From: Prevotella communis
GTDB lineage: Bacteria; Bacteroidota; Bacteroidia; Bacteroidales; Bacteroidaceae
Assembly: GCF_022024175.1 (NCBI RefSeq)
Contig: NZ_CP091794.1
Location: 930,001 to 994,000 of the forward strand
Direction: 5' to 3'
DNA length: 64,000 bases
Shown in pieces: positions 43,676 to 52,029 of this stretch (position 1 is its first letter; each line of letters starts with the position of its first letter). Both the position numbers and the translations under genes were made by a program. The notes under the pieces are model-generated. The model was not told the DNA's origin, made no database searches, and saw nothing but the letters and a program-made list of their open reading frames with translations.

Positions 43676-43694
43676 AAACATTTTTTTTACAGGG

Positions 43695-43702
43695 CAAAGG
43701 TA
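43695..43702 (-). promoter_or_regulatory. -7 box of the GH43 gene
   Basis: Minus-strand TACCTTTG, 20 bp before the ATG at 43675. Confidence 0.6.
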
Positions 43703-43718
43703 AGCAAAAAATCTTAGA

Positions 43719-43746
43719 CCCTCCCCTCCTTTTGTAGGGGAATCTC
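43719..43746. repeat. G/C-rich palindromic repeat, intergenic copy
   Basis: CCCTCCCCTCCTTTTG followed by TAGGGGAATC. Its first part equals the left arm of the in-frame repeat at 51047-51073. Confidence 0.55.
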
Positions 43747-43856
43747 AGGTACAGGTCAACTGATACAACTCCTTAACGTGAATCAAAGTTCCTGTCTCTG
43801 GTGATTCCGGGACAACACCACAGGAATATCGCAAGCAGCAAGGGCTGTCTTGAAGT

Positions 43857-46313
43857 TTATCTTGTTTTCGTAGTCAATAGTTCTATAGAACCCAACAATC
43901 CTGATGGAAGCAGGGGGGATTCTTTTGTGAAGAACTTGAAGCACCCGACGGTCTTTCTTCCTTTGGAGGGGCGTGGGGTGCCATTGCTCAGCCACTCGGG
44001 AAGCTTTGCCATATAACGACCTGCCGTAGGACTGCCTGGGGCATAGGTGTATGTCAGGGGTTCTGACCATTCTATGTCGTCTGGCTCCTGCTCATCGCCT
44101 ATCATGCGGTTAGGCCACAGGTTGGTAACGTCAATGCTTATGGTGTTGATGCCTTTATGTATGGCAGAGGTGATATCCAATAGGAATGGTGCCTTCCATA
44201 GAGTGGGGAAGGGCTTGCCATTGACGGTTACAGAGGCAAGGTTTTTTACTTGACCTAAGCTGATGATATAGCGTGCGTCTTTCTTCAGTTTCTTAATGGT
44301 AAACGAATTGCTGTATGTCGCTGTCCCTGAGAAATATCTTACGTTGCTGTCAGAGGATGTCGTCCAGTCGAACAGAGTGTCATTATCAACAATGATGTCA
44401 TCAGCGTCTTTATAGTGAAAAGCCACCTTCCACCCTTTGTCTATCTCTGTCCTGCCATCGCAGGTCGGGAGTGAGGTTAGCAGTTGGTTTTCAGGACGTG
44501 GCGTTTCAGAAGATGTCTCTGTATCTGAGATAATGATAAATCTTGAACCGTACGGCTCTATGGAGAGTATCATAGGTCTGTCGTCTATCTTCTGCATAGT
44601 AAGATTGTATGCATCCCATATCTCCAGTTTCCTGCCTTTGGCAACGGAGGCAAGCCGGATTGTGTCTGATACGCTTTCGTTTGTAGGATTACAGAGGAAC
44701 AGTATGTCATTATCTTCGTCAGTGCGCTGATAGGTCATGAACTTATCCGTTCCCTTCCATTGCTGTTTCGTCGGCACACCACGTTGCAGGAGCGACTGAC
44801 AGCGTGCCATGTAGTCGAATAGTGCGCGTGCTCCACCAGCTTTCCACCATGTCTGATTGGGTACAAAATGTGTGCCCCAGATGCCGAATGACATTCCCGG
44901 CTCTACATTTGTCCAAGGGTTGCAGGCGCCTGCATGGAGCATCATCCTGTTAACACCATTGCAGTAGGCTTTGTCGCATATCGGCTTTAAGGATTGCGGG
45001 TCGTCTTTCCATGCGTGAAGAGGCCAGCACGTAAAGGCTTCTGCGGCAAGCAACGGGCGTTGCAGATTTCTCATCACCTGCTCATGACGCTTCATGTCTT
45101 TCCAACCCCATGTCTCGGGCTTTACCCAGAATTCTGTCGCTATGACTGCGCTGTTTGCCTCCTTGAGTATCTTGTTGATATCGAGCACTTGGAATGGCTT
45201 CTGCCCGCCTGTACCGTACGGCTCTATCAGCAGCTGCATACCGGGTGTCTTGCGTGCCAGCTGATTCATATAGCCATAATAGTTTTCTGCAAAGAGTGAG
45301 GTGACAACATCTACAAGGTCTTTCTTGAATCGTGCCGACTCTTCCTTACTGCCGATGATGTTGCGCTCTACGATGTAAGGCAGGTATGGCAGTATGTCAT
45401 ATTTCTTCCGTTTCAAGAACTCATCTGGCAAAACCACACTCCAATCCTGACCGCCAGCCTCATAGCTGTCTATCTCTATTATATTAAACGTTTTGCCGGC
45501 ATGAGGTCCTGCAATGTCTATGAGCATCTGTGGATATGCATCCCAAAAGGCCTTAACAGCCACCCTGTTCATCTTGTCACACTCCAGCCCTTGTCCCGAC
45601 AGAGGGGCTTGTGCTTCGTTGGTCTTTCCGTTTGTCGTGTGTCCGAAACGCAGAAGGCTATACCCGGAAATGTCTTTGGCAAGGGCAGAAGGAATGTTTG
45701 CTATCTGAGATGACTTGTCAAAATACTGTGTCAGGTCTATTATGTTTTCCTTCATGACAATGCTGTCGTCAGGAAGTGCCAAGAGGCAGATGTCTTCGTA
45801 ATAGTTGTATTTTTCGTCAACCTTTGGACGAGGGAGTGCGACACTAATAAAGATAGTTTTTTTCTTGCCTTTGCCAACAGCTGTGTCGGGCATCTTTGTT
45901 TCTGAGAACACAAGTTTCTGCATGCTATATTCCGGTGTCACTGTTCCGTAGGCACTTGATGACCATCCGGGGCAGTTGTGGGTACCGAAGGTGAGTCCGA
46001 GACGCTGGCACTCATCCATCGTCCAACGCATCATAGACTTCCATTTCTCTGAACCGATAGCGCAGGTGGGGTCACCAATCCTGCTTTGCTGGTCACCGCC
46101 AATCTGAAAATTTTGTACGCCAGATAGTCCAGCAGCCTTGAAAGCCTCCAGATCTTTCGTGATAGCCTCCTTACTGACAAGCCCATCCATCCATTGCCAT
46201 ATTATCAATGAACGCTGCCCGTCAGTCGGAGAAATAAAATCATTCCGATACCTCTGTGCAACTGCCATAACAGCAGACACACATACCAAAAATAAACACG
46301 CAATTTTCTTCAT
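43857..46313 (-). CDS. Glycoside hydrolase family 106-like (alpha-L-rhamnosidase)
   Basis: 818 residues with a signal peptide. RSLIIWQWMDGLVSKEAITK and DLEAFKAAGLSGVQNFQIGG are typical of the GH106 N-terminal barrel, followed by THNCPGWSSSAYGTVTPEYS and a C-terminal beta-sandwich with a sugar-binding jelly roll ending SPLLPSGLLGSIELL. GH106 enzymes remove terminal alpha-L-rhamnose, for example from rhamnogalacturonan. It lies upstream of a GH43 gene on the same strand. The family is strong; the substrate is inferred. Confidence 0.85.
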   Translation of the reverse strand: MKKIACLFLVCVSAVMAVAQRYRNDFISPTDGQRSLIIWQWMDGLVSKEAITKDLEAFKAAGLSGVQNFQIGGDQQSRIGDPTCAIGSEKWKSMMRWTMDECQRLGLTFGTHNCPGWSSSAYGTVTPEYSMQKLVFSETKMPDTAVGKGKKKTIFISVALPRPKVDEKYNYYEDICLLALPDDSIVMKENIIDLTQYFDKSSQIANIPSALAKDISGYSLLRFGHTTNGKTNEAQAPLSGQGLECDKMNRVAVKAFWDAYPQMLIDIAGPHAGKTFNIIEIDSYEAGGQDWSVVLPDEFLKRKKYDILPYLPYIVERNIIGSKEESARFKKDLVDVVTSLFAENYYGYMNQLARKTPGMQLLIEPYGTGGQKPFQVLDINKILKEANSAVIATEFWVKPETWGWKDMKRHEQVMRNLQRPLLAAEAFTCWPLHAWKDDPQSLKPICDKAYCNGVNRMMLHAGACNPWTNVEPGMSFGIWGTHFVPNQTWWKAGGARALFDYMARCQSLLQRGVPTKQQWKGTDKFMTYQRTDEDNDILFLCNPTNESVSDTIRLASVAKGRKLEIWDAYNLTMQKIDDRPMILSIEPYGSRFIIISDTETSSETPRPENQLLTSLPTCDGRTEIDKGWKVAFHYKDADDIIVDNDTLFDWTTSSDSNVRYFSGTATYSNSFTIKKLKKDARYIISLGQVKNLASVTVNGKPFPTLWKAPFLLDITSAIHKGINTISIDVTNLWPNRMIGDEQEPDDIEWSEPLTYTYAPGSPTAGRYMAKLPEWLSNGTPRPSKGRKTVGCFKFFTKESPLLPSGLLGSIELLTTKTR

Positions 46314-46384
46314 TGACCTAAATTCCGCAGCATTTTAGTTTAACATTATTTACAAGTTCCTGAGCAACAAAAAGTTCTTCGACG

Positions 46385-46412
46385 CGCGAAGCGGCAAAGC
46401 CGAGCGGCTCAG
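46385..46412. other. Small GC-rich stem-loop cluster upstream of GH106
   Basis: CGGCAAAGCCG (46392-46402) and GCCGAGCGGC (46399-46408) are overlapping, mutually exclusive hairpins in the 5' leader predicted for the GH106 mRNA. Too small to name. Confidence 0.35.
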
Positions 46413-46485
46413 GATTTTGCTATGCCAGATTTTTCACTTACCTTAGTGCTGCGTTTAACGACAAGCAAAATCATCAATGACGTGG

Positions 46486-46493
46486 CAAAGGTA
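46486..46493 (-). promoter_or_regulatory. -7 box of the GH106 gene
   Basis: Minus-strand TACCTTTG, giving a leader of about 170 nt. No clear -33 box. Confidence 0.5.
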
Positions 46494-46573
46494 CAAATAA
46501 AATCTGAGAAAATCACTCCTTTTGGAGGAATATTTCATGTGAGAGAGCTTTTATTTTGGCATTGCGAAAATAC

Positions 46574-47818
46574 TTACAACTTGTTTATCCACTCTGCGAT
46601 GTCGCTGAGTACTTCGGGCGATATGGTTTCCTCTATTTGTCGGTACTCATAGGGCTGGCCCGTGGCGCTGTGCTGGAAGAGGTGGTTCAGGCCGGGGTAT
46701 TCCTTTGTCTGGTTATACTTCGACTTGGGCAGCAGGCGCTGAATAGCGGTAAGATTGAGCGAGGAAATGACCTGCCAGTCGCGGTCGCCATTGAGGGCAA
46801 AGACAGGGCAGCGCGTGGCGGCAATGTCGGCAGAGGGGTCATAGTTGTTAAACCATTGGAACCAGGGGATATCCTGGATTTTGGGATCTTTTCGGATTTG
46901 CTCTGCCGTGACGGTGGCTGGCAGTCCCGACATCTCCATTACTTTGTTTTGCTGCGATGCACCCAGCGTGTCTCCCTTCACTCCAGGACCTGCCAGAGAG
47001 ACCAGGAAGTCGGTCTTTCCCTGTGCGCCAAGGATGAAGGCGATAGCACCACCTTCGCTGTGACCTATGATGCCGACCTTGGCGAAGGCCTTGCGGCTGC
47101 GCAGATATGCCAGTCCGGCGGCGGCATCGCGGGCGAAGTCCTCGGTGGTGGCATTCCTTACGTCGCCGCCCTTGGAGGCTCCCGTGGCACGGTCGTCATA
47201 GCGCAATGAGGCGATGCCCTGGCGTGCCAGATAGTCGGCAATGACCAGGAAAGGCTTGTGCTCGTAGATTTCCTCGTCGCGGTTCTCCTGACCGCTGCCC
47301 GTGACAAACAGGACAACGAGGGGCTTCTTTTTCGACTTGGGATGATAGCCTACGGGCCATGTCAGCGTTCCCGCCAGCGTGGCGCCGTCGCGCTCGTTGC
47401 GGAACGTCACCTCCTCGGTAGTATACGGGAATGGCGGCTGTGGATTCTGCGGACGTTTGGGTTCCTCCGTACTCTTGGTGAGCACCAGCGGCAGCGACAT
47501 GCCGTTCTGCTTGAACGTGCCCACAATCTTGCCGTCCTTCAGGCGTCCGCTGTAAGAAGCGTTGATGCCTCTGACACTTACTGCCAGCGAGTCGTCGGAC
47601 AGGAAATCGTTGCTGCACGGTATGCCATTGGCGCTCTGGTCAGGACTGTCCATCGTCACTTTCACACGGCCGTCGGCCTGCTTCAGATGGAACACCAGCG
47701 TCAGTTTGCCAACGCCTAGGTCAAGTTTGCCCGTCCATGAGCCGATGAGGTCAACTTGTGCCTCTGCTGTAAGTGCGGCCAGGACGAGGAAAAGTGTGGA
47801 CAGGAGGATTTTCTTCAT
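46574..47818 (-). CDS. Exported alpha/beta hydrolase (S9/dienelactone-hydrolase-like)
   Basis: 414 residues. A signal peptide is followed by an N-terminal beta-barrel-like domain (about 22-115, [20 protein letters not shown]) of the type found in secreted Bacteroidota esterases, then an alpha/beta-hydrolase domain with the nucleophile elbow GHSEGG, an Asp in LNGDRDWQV and the catalytic His in PGLNHLFQH. Substrate unknown. Overlaps the end of the acyl-CoA ligase gene by 4 bp, so it is translationally coupled to it. Confidence 0.82.
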   Translation of the reverse strand: MKKILLSTLFLVLAALTAEAQVDLIGSWTGKLDLGVGKLTLVFHLKQADGRVKVTMDSPDQSANGIPCSNDFLSDDSLAVSVRGINASYSGRLKDGKIVGTFKQNGMSLPLVLTKSTEEPKRPQNPQPPFPYTTEEVTFRNERDGATLAGTLTWPVGYHPKSKKKPLVVLFVTGSGQENRDEEIYEHKPFLVIADYLARQGIASLRYDDRATGASKGGDVRNATTEDFARDAAAGLAYLRSRKAFAKVGIIGHSEGGAIAFILGAQGKTDFLVSLAGPGVKGDTLGASQQNKVMEMSGLPATVTAEQIRKDPKIQDIPWFQWFNNYDPSADIAATRCPVFALNGDRDWQVISSLNLTAIQRLLPKSKYNQTKEYPGLNHLFQHSATGQPYEYRQIEETISPEVLSDIAEWINKL

Positions 47819-49542
47819 ACCACTTCGATGCCTTGCTCCTCGCAGAGCTTCAGGCTCATTTCCTTCAACTTGAACTTCTGAATCTTGCCAGAGCCGGTGA
47901 GGGGGAACTGGTCGATGAAGAAGACGTACTTTGGTATCTTGTAGCGGGCTATTTTGCCGCGGCAGAAGAGCTGCACATCCTCGGCAGTCATCTTGGCACC
48001 CTCTTCCAGGATGATGAAGGCACCTACGGCCTCGCCATATTTCTTGGAAGGTACGGCTGCTACCTGCACGTCGCGGATGCCGGGCATGTGGTAGAGGAAC
48101 TCCTCGATCTCGCGGGGGTAGATATTCTCACCACCACGGATAATCATATCCTTGATACGACCTGTGATCTTATAGAAGCCTTGCTCGTCTTTTACGCCCA
48201 GGTCGCCTGAGTGGAGATAGCCGTTTTTGTCGATAACCTCAGCGGTGGCGGTGGGGTTCTTGTAGTAGCCCTTCATCACGTTGAAGCCCTTGCAGCACAT
48301 CTCGCCCTGCACGCCAACGGGACACTCCTCGCCGGTCTCGGGGTCGAGCACCTTGACATCGACAAAGGGGAAGTCGCGGCCTACGGTGGTGCAGCGCTGT
48401 TCGAAGGTGTCGTTCAGGCAGGTCTGGGTCATACCTGGCGACGACTCGGTGAGGCCATAGACGCTGGTGATGGTCATGAACATCTTCTCGCTGACCTGCT
48501 TCATCAGTTCTACAGGACAGAGTGAGCCTGCCATGATACCCGTGCGCAGACAACTGAGGTCAAACATGGAGAACATGGGGTGGTTGAGCTCAGCGATAAA
48601 CATGGTGGGCACGCCATAGACGGCTGTACAGCGCTCCTTATGGATAGAGGCGAGCACCACGAGGGGGTCGAACTTCTCGACCATCACCTCCGTGCAGCCG
48701 TGGGTCAGACAGTTCATCGTGGCGAGCACCACGCCGAAGCAGTGGAACAGGGGCACGCAGACGCAGAGCTTGTCGTCTTGTGTGAAGCCCATGTTCTCGC
48801 CCGTGAAATAACCGTCGTTGGAGATGCCGTAGTGGGTCAGCATAACGCCCTTGGGGAAGCCCGTGGTGCCAGAGGTGTACTGCATGTTGCACACGTCGTG
48901 GCAGTTTACGTTCTTCTTCATCTCGTTGAGCACACCGTCTTCTATGTTCTGACCAAGAAGCAGCAGTTCGGCGGTGTTGTACATGCCGCGGTATTTCTCC
49001 ATACCGATATAGACCACATTCTTCAGGTGGGGGAACTGCTTGCTGTTCAGATGACCGCGTTCGCAGTTTTTCAACTCGGGCAACATGGTGTAGGTCATAT
49101 CGACGTAGTTACAATCCCATGTGCCATCGGTAATACAGAGCACCTCCATATCGGAGTCCTTACAGAGATACTCCAGCTCGTTTTGCTTATAGTTGGTGTT
49201 TACCGTCACAAGCACGGCGCCAATCTTGGCTGTGGCATAGAGGAAGGTGAGCCAGTCGGGCACGTTGGTGGCCCAGATACCTACGTTGGAGCCTTTCTTT
49301 ACGCCGATGGATATCAGACCTTTTGCCAGATTATCCACGCGCTCGTTGAATTGCGACCAGGTGAAGCGCAGGTCGCGGTCTGAGTAAACAATATATTCTT
49401 TGTCTGGGGTTGTCTCTGCCCAGTATTCCAGCCAATCGCCCAGAGTGCGTTCCCATAAGTGGTAGCCTTCACTTCCTGTCTCTGCAGGGTATGTTCTATC
49501 AGGCAACGGACGGCCTGCCATATCGTACTTTACATCACTCAT
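47815..49542 (-). CDS. AMP-binding acyl-CoA synthetase
   Basis: 575 residues of the ANL superfamily. The P-loop is [16 protein letters not shown]; other core motifs are [31 protein letters not shown] and the C-terminal catalytic lysine in [13 protein letters not shown]. It activates a carboxylic acid as acyl-AMP and then acyl-CoA; overall it looks like medium- or long-chain fatty acyl-CoA ligases. Middle gene of an XRE-cupin regulator/ligase/hydrolase operon. Confidence 0.9.
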   Translation of the reverse strand: MSDVKYDMAGRPLPDRTYPAETGSEGYHLWERTLGDWLEYWAETTPDKEYIVYSDRDLRFTWSQFNERVDNLAKGLISIGVKKGSNVGIWATNVPDWLTFLYATAKIGAVLVTVNTNYKQNELEYLCKDSDMEVLCITDGTWDCNYVDMTYTMLPELKNCERGHLNSKQFPHLKNVVYIGMEKYRGMYNTAELLLLGQNIEDGVLNEMKKNVNCHDVCNMQYTSGTTGFPKGVMLTHYGISNDGYFTGENMGFTQDDKLCVCVPLFHCFGVVLATMNCLTHGCTEVMVEKFDPLVVLASIHKERCTAVYGVPTMFIAELNHPMFSMFDLSCLRTGIMAGSLCPVELMKQVSEKMFMTITSVYGLTESSPGMTQTCLNDTFEQRCTTVGRDFPFVDVKVLDPETGEECPVGVQGEMCCKGFNVMKGYYKNPTATAEVIDKNGYLHSGDLGVKDEQGFYKITGRIKDMIIRGGENIYPREIEEFLYHMPGIRDVQVAAVPSKKYGEAVGAFIILEEGAKMTAEDVQLFCRGKIARYKIPKYVFFIDQFPLTGSGKIQKFKLKEMSLKLCEEQGIEVV

Positions 49543-49543
49543 C

Positions 49544-49585
49544 TTAATCCTTAATTTTTAATGTTTAACCTTTAATGTCTAATGC
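49544..49585. repeat. Six-unit 7-bp repeat array filling the regulator-ligase gap
   Basis: Units ttaatcc, ttaattt, ttaatgt, ttaacct, ttaatgt, ctaatgc. The 42 bp span the gap from one base past the ligase start codon to one base before the regulator stop codon (49587-49589). Confidence 0.88.
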
Positions 49586-49586
49586 A

Positions 49587-50171
49587 TTAAAATGGAATGT
49601 AAACTACGGCCAGAATCTTGGCGCTTTTGCCTGGGGCACCGTGCACGTGGTGGTTCACAATGCTGTCGTAGAAGATGGAGTCGCCCTCGTTCAGATGATA
49701 GGTCTCCTTGCCATAGACAATCTCTACCTCGCCCTGCATCACGTAGATAAACTCCTCGCCTTCGTGGGCTGAGAGTTGGAAAGAGGGGGTGTCCTCGGGA
49801 TTGATGTCAATCACGAAGGGCTCCATGTGGCGACCGGCTTTCTGCTGAGCCAGGGGGTGATACTCCATATGCTTGCGGGCATCGGTGGCTCCATTGGAGA
49901 AGCTGATGCTGCGCGTGGCTTCGCGTTCGGCAGCACGGCATACCACGGGGCCTAATGCGTCATTGTCGTCCATAAAGGTGCCCAGACGTACGCCAAGGGC
50001 ACGGGCAATCTTGATGAGCGGACCTAGTGAGGGTAGGTTTTGATCGTTTTCTATAGATGTTATCTGCTCTACGGTAAGGCCGCTACGTTCTGCAATCTCT
50101 TCAAGCGAGAGATTCTTGCTCTCTCGGAGTCCCTTAATTTTGGAACCGACAAATGTGTTACAATTAGACAT
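49587..50171 (-). CDS. XRE-family regulator with C-terminal cupin domain
   Basis: About 194 residues from the ATG at 50171 (MSNCNTFVGSKIKGLRESKN). The helix-turn-helix is LSLEEIAERSGLTVEQITSI followed by ENDQNLPSLGPLIKIARALG; the cupin (about 120-190) has EGEEFIYVMQGEVEIVYG and HLNEGDSIFYDSIVNHHV. A longer frame to 50252 is rejected because the -7 box (50201-50208) lies inside it. Such proteins sense small ligands and usually control the adjacent operon, here the acyl-CoA ligase and hydrolase. Confidence 0.88.
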   Translation of the reverse strand: MSNCNTFVGSKIKGLRESKNLSLEEIAERSGLTVEQITSIENDQNLPSLGPLIKIARALGVRLGTFMDDNDALGPVVCRAAEREATRSISFSNGATDARKHMEYHPLAQQKAGRHMEPFVIDINPEDTPSFQLSAHEGEEFIYVMQGEVEIVYGKETYHLNEGDSIFYDSIVNHHVHGAPGKSAKILAVVYIPF

Positions 50172-50200
50172 AAACTTACAATTTTCTAGTTTTTGAGACG

Positions 50201-50229
50201 CAAAGGTAATAAAATTGTTGGAAAAACAA
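50201..50229 (-). promoter_or_regulatory. Promoter of the regulator/ligase/hydrolase operon
   Basis: Minus strand: TTG (50227-50229), 18-bp spacer, TACCTTTG (50201-50208), about 30 bp before the regulator ATG. Confidence 0.7.
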
Positions 50230-50393
50230 TTAATTTTTTCGAAGATTAACATAAAAGGGTGTTTTTTTTGATATATATATCGGGCCTCTGTATTGTACTT
50301 TTTGCTCCTTCTATATTTTTTTTACACAAAAGATGAAAATCATTGCAATAATTTCTGGATTTGTGTGTATATATTAGTAGAAGACGTCAAGAA

Positions 50394-50939
50394 ATGGAGC
50401 AAGTAACAGAAAACCTGATTCGCGACCTGCAACATCACCAGCCTGCTGCCTGCCAATGGCTGCTAAAGACCTATGGTCCTGCGGTGTATCGCATGATACA
50501 GCGTATTGTGGTGTGTCGCGAGGATGCTGAGGAGGTCTATCAGGACGTGTTTGTCAGGGCCTTACGAGGCATTGAGGGCTTCAACAGAAGTCAGTCGTCG
50601 TTTGCCACATGGCTTAAGAGCATTGCCTATCACGAGTCGCTCAACTTTGTCAGGGGCAAGAGGCCCGGCATCATATCGATGGACGATGGCTGTTGGGGCA
50701 TTGACGAGATGGGGGAGCCTGAGGATGCGTTGCAGAACGAACAGACCATCCGGCAGTTGGAAAAGGCGCTTGACAGGCTGTCGCCCCATGAACAGGCCGT
50801 GGTGAGCATGTTTTACTATGACAATATGAGTCTGGCCGACATCGCTTTTGTTACTGGCTCAAACACCTCTACCGTAGGCTCGCAACTGAGTCGGATACGC
50901 AAGAAACTCTACAGAATGATTAAAAAAGCTGAAGTATGA
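50394..50939 (+). CDS. ECF-type RNA polymerase sigma factor
   Basis: About 181 residues from ATG 50394 (MEQVTENLIRDLQHHQPAAC). Region 2 has AEEVYQDVFVRALRGIEGFN and FATWLKSIAYHESLNFVRGK; region 4 has LDRLSPHEQAVVSMFYYDNM and LADIAFVTGSNTSTVGSQLS. The next gene overlaps its stop (ATGA) and encodes a single-pass membrane protein, a classic sigma/anti-sigma-like layout. Confidence 0.9.
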   Translation: MEQVTENLIRDLQHHQPAACQWLLKTYGPAVYRMIQRIVVCREDAEEVYQDVFVRALRGIEGFNRSQSSFATWLKSIAYHESLNFVRGKRPGIISMDDGCWGIDEMGEPEDALQNEQTIRQLEKALDRLSPHEQAVVSMFYYDNMSLADIAFVTGSNTSTVGSQLSRIRKKLYRMIKKAEV

Positions 50940-52012
50940 ACAACATCAGAGATGATAAGAACCTGCAAGAGGCTGTCAACAGGCGCGAGCAGCGGCTGGA
51001 GCCGATGTCTGCCGACCTGAACGACAGGTTGATGGGGAACCTCGCAACCCCTCCTTTTCAAAAGGAGAGGGGGCTAAAGCGCAAGTGGATGTATGGTGCT
51101 GTGGCTATTGCTGCCAGCATTCTCCTGCTGGTGCTGGTGAATTTCTCGCAAACGTCGTCTGACGAGGCTCCGCTCTTGGCGCAGCAGACTCCGGAAAAGC
51201 CATTGCCGGCCCTGTCGGAACCCGTGATAGAGGACTCAAAGGCTGAGATGAAGACCCTTGAGCAACCTGCTGCGGAGCAGTCGGTGACGCAACGGGGGGA
51301 TACAACTTCAGAGCTGCAAGAAACTGTCGCTGCGTCAACGGATAAAGTGGAGCGCCCTCGTCGCACCTCCCCGCAGACTATCCCCAATATCGCATCGCCC
51401 AGAGGCGAGTTGCTCCTTGCTTCGACATCGAAAATGGCTGTGGGCAGGCGTTATGATATCGGTTGGACCCCTCATACCACTTCTGGTGATGGCGAGGACG
51501 ATGGTTTGAATCTTGCTGACGGGAAGGGCAAGAGTGGGGTGCCAGAGGGATGGAAGGACTTGAAGAACTGGAGCGATCAGCAAATTGTACGCCGAGACCT
51601 CACGAAGAAGGAAAGGAAACAGATGGCGGTGCTTGGTGCCATTGCCGATAAGCACTGGCATATCGACATCACCTCGATGAACACCATGCGCTATGGTTCA
51701 AAAATGGTTTCCACCGATTTCTTTCTGGAACTTCGTGGCGACACGCTGCGCAGTTATCTGCCCTATCTGGGACAGGTGCAGAGCGCTCCCTCGCTGTCGC
51801 CTACCATAGGGCTGAACTTCGAGGAGCGTGTGCGTCAGTATCAGGAGAGCAACCCCAAGGGGAAATACACGCAGATAGACATCGACGTGAAGACCAAGGA
51901 GGACACCTACCACTATGTGGTTGATATCTACGACTCTGGTGAAGCGTTTATTCGTGTGCGCTCGCTGAACCGCGACCCGATAAGCTTTGACGGATCATTA
52001 GAAACGAAATAA
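50936..52012 (+). CDS. Single-pass membrane protein coupled to the sigma factor (putative anti-sigma)
   Basis: 358 residues. The N-terminal 45 residues are cytoplasmic and charged, a transmembrane helix lies at about 46-63 (MYGAVAIAASILLLVLVNF), then a Ser/Thr/Pro-rich linker and a globular C-terminal domain (about 205-355). Position and topology fit an anti-sigma factor, but no known anti-sigma domain is recognised. The cytoplasmic part contains LATPPFQKERGLKRK, encoded by a G/C-rich palindromic repeat next to the helix. Confidence 0.7.
   Translation: MNNIRDDKNLQEAVNRREQRLEPMSADLNDRLMGNLATPPFQKERGLKRKWMYGAVAIAASILLLVLVNFSQTSSDEAPLLAQQTPEKPLPALSEPVIEDSKAEMKTLEQPAAEQSVTQRGDTTSELQETVAASTDKVERPRRTSPQTIPNIASPRGELLLASTSKMAVGRRYDIGWTPHTTSGDGEDDGLNLADGKGKSGVPEGWKDLKNWSDQQIVRRDLTKKERKQMAVLGAIADKHWHIDITSMNTMRYGSKMVSTDFFLELRGDTLRSYLPYLGQVQSAPSLSPTIGLNFEERVRQYQESNPKGKYTQIDIDVKTKEDTYHYVVDIYDSGEAFIRVRSLNRDPISFDGSLETK
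51047..51073. repeat. G/C-rich palindromic repeat in frame in the membrane protein gene
   Basis: CCCCTCCTTTT and AAAAGGAGAGGGGG face each other across C, a 26-bp palindrome with one extra base. Encodes TPPFQKERG. Confidence 0.8.
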
Positions 52013-52029
52013 AAACCAATCCTTATCTT

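Noticed and set aside
43783..44070. Possible frameshifted extension of the GH106 protein
   Set aside because: The GH106 frame already ends with the usual SPLLPSGLLG end; the other frame adds nothing family-like.
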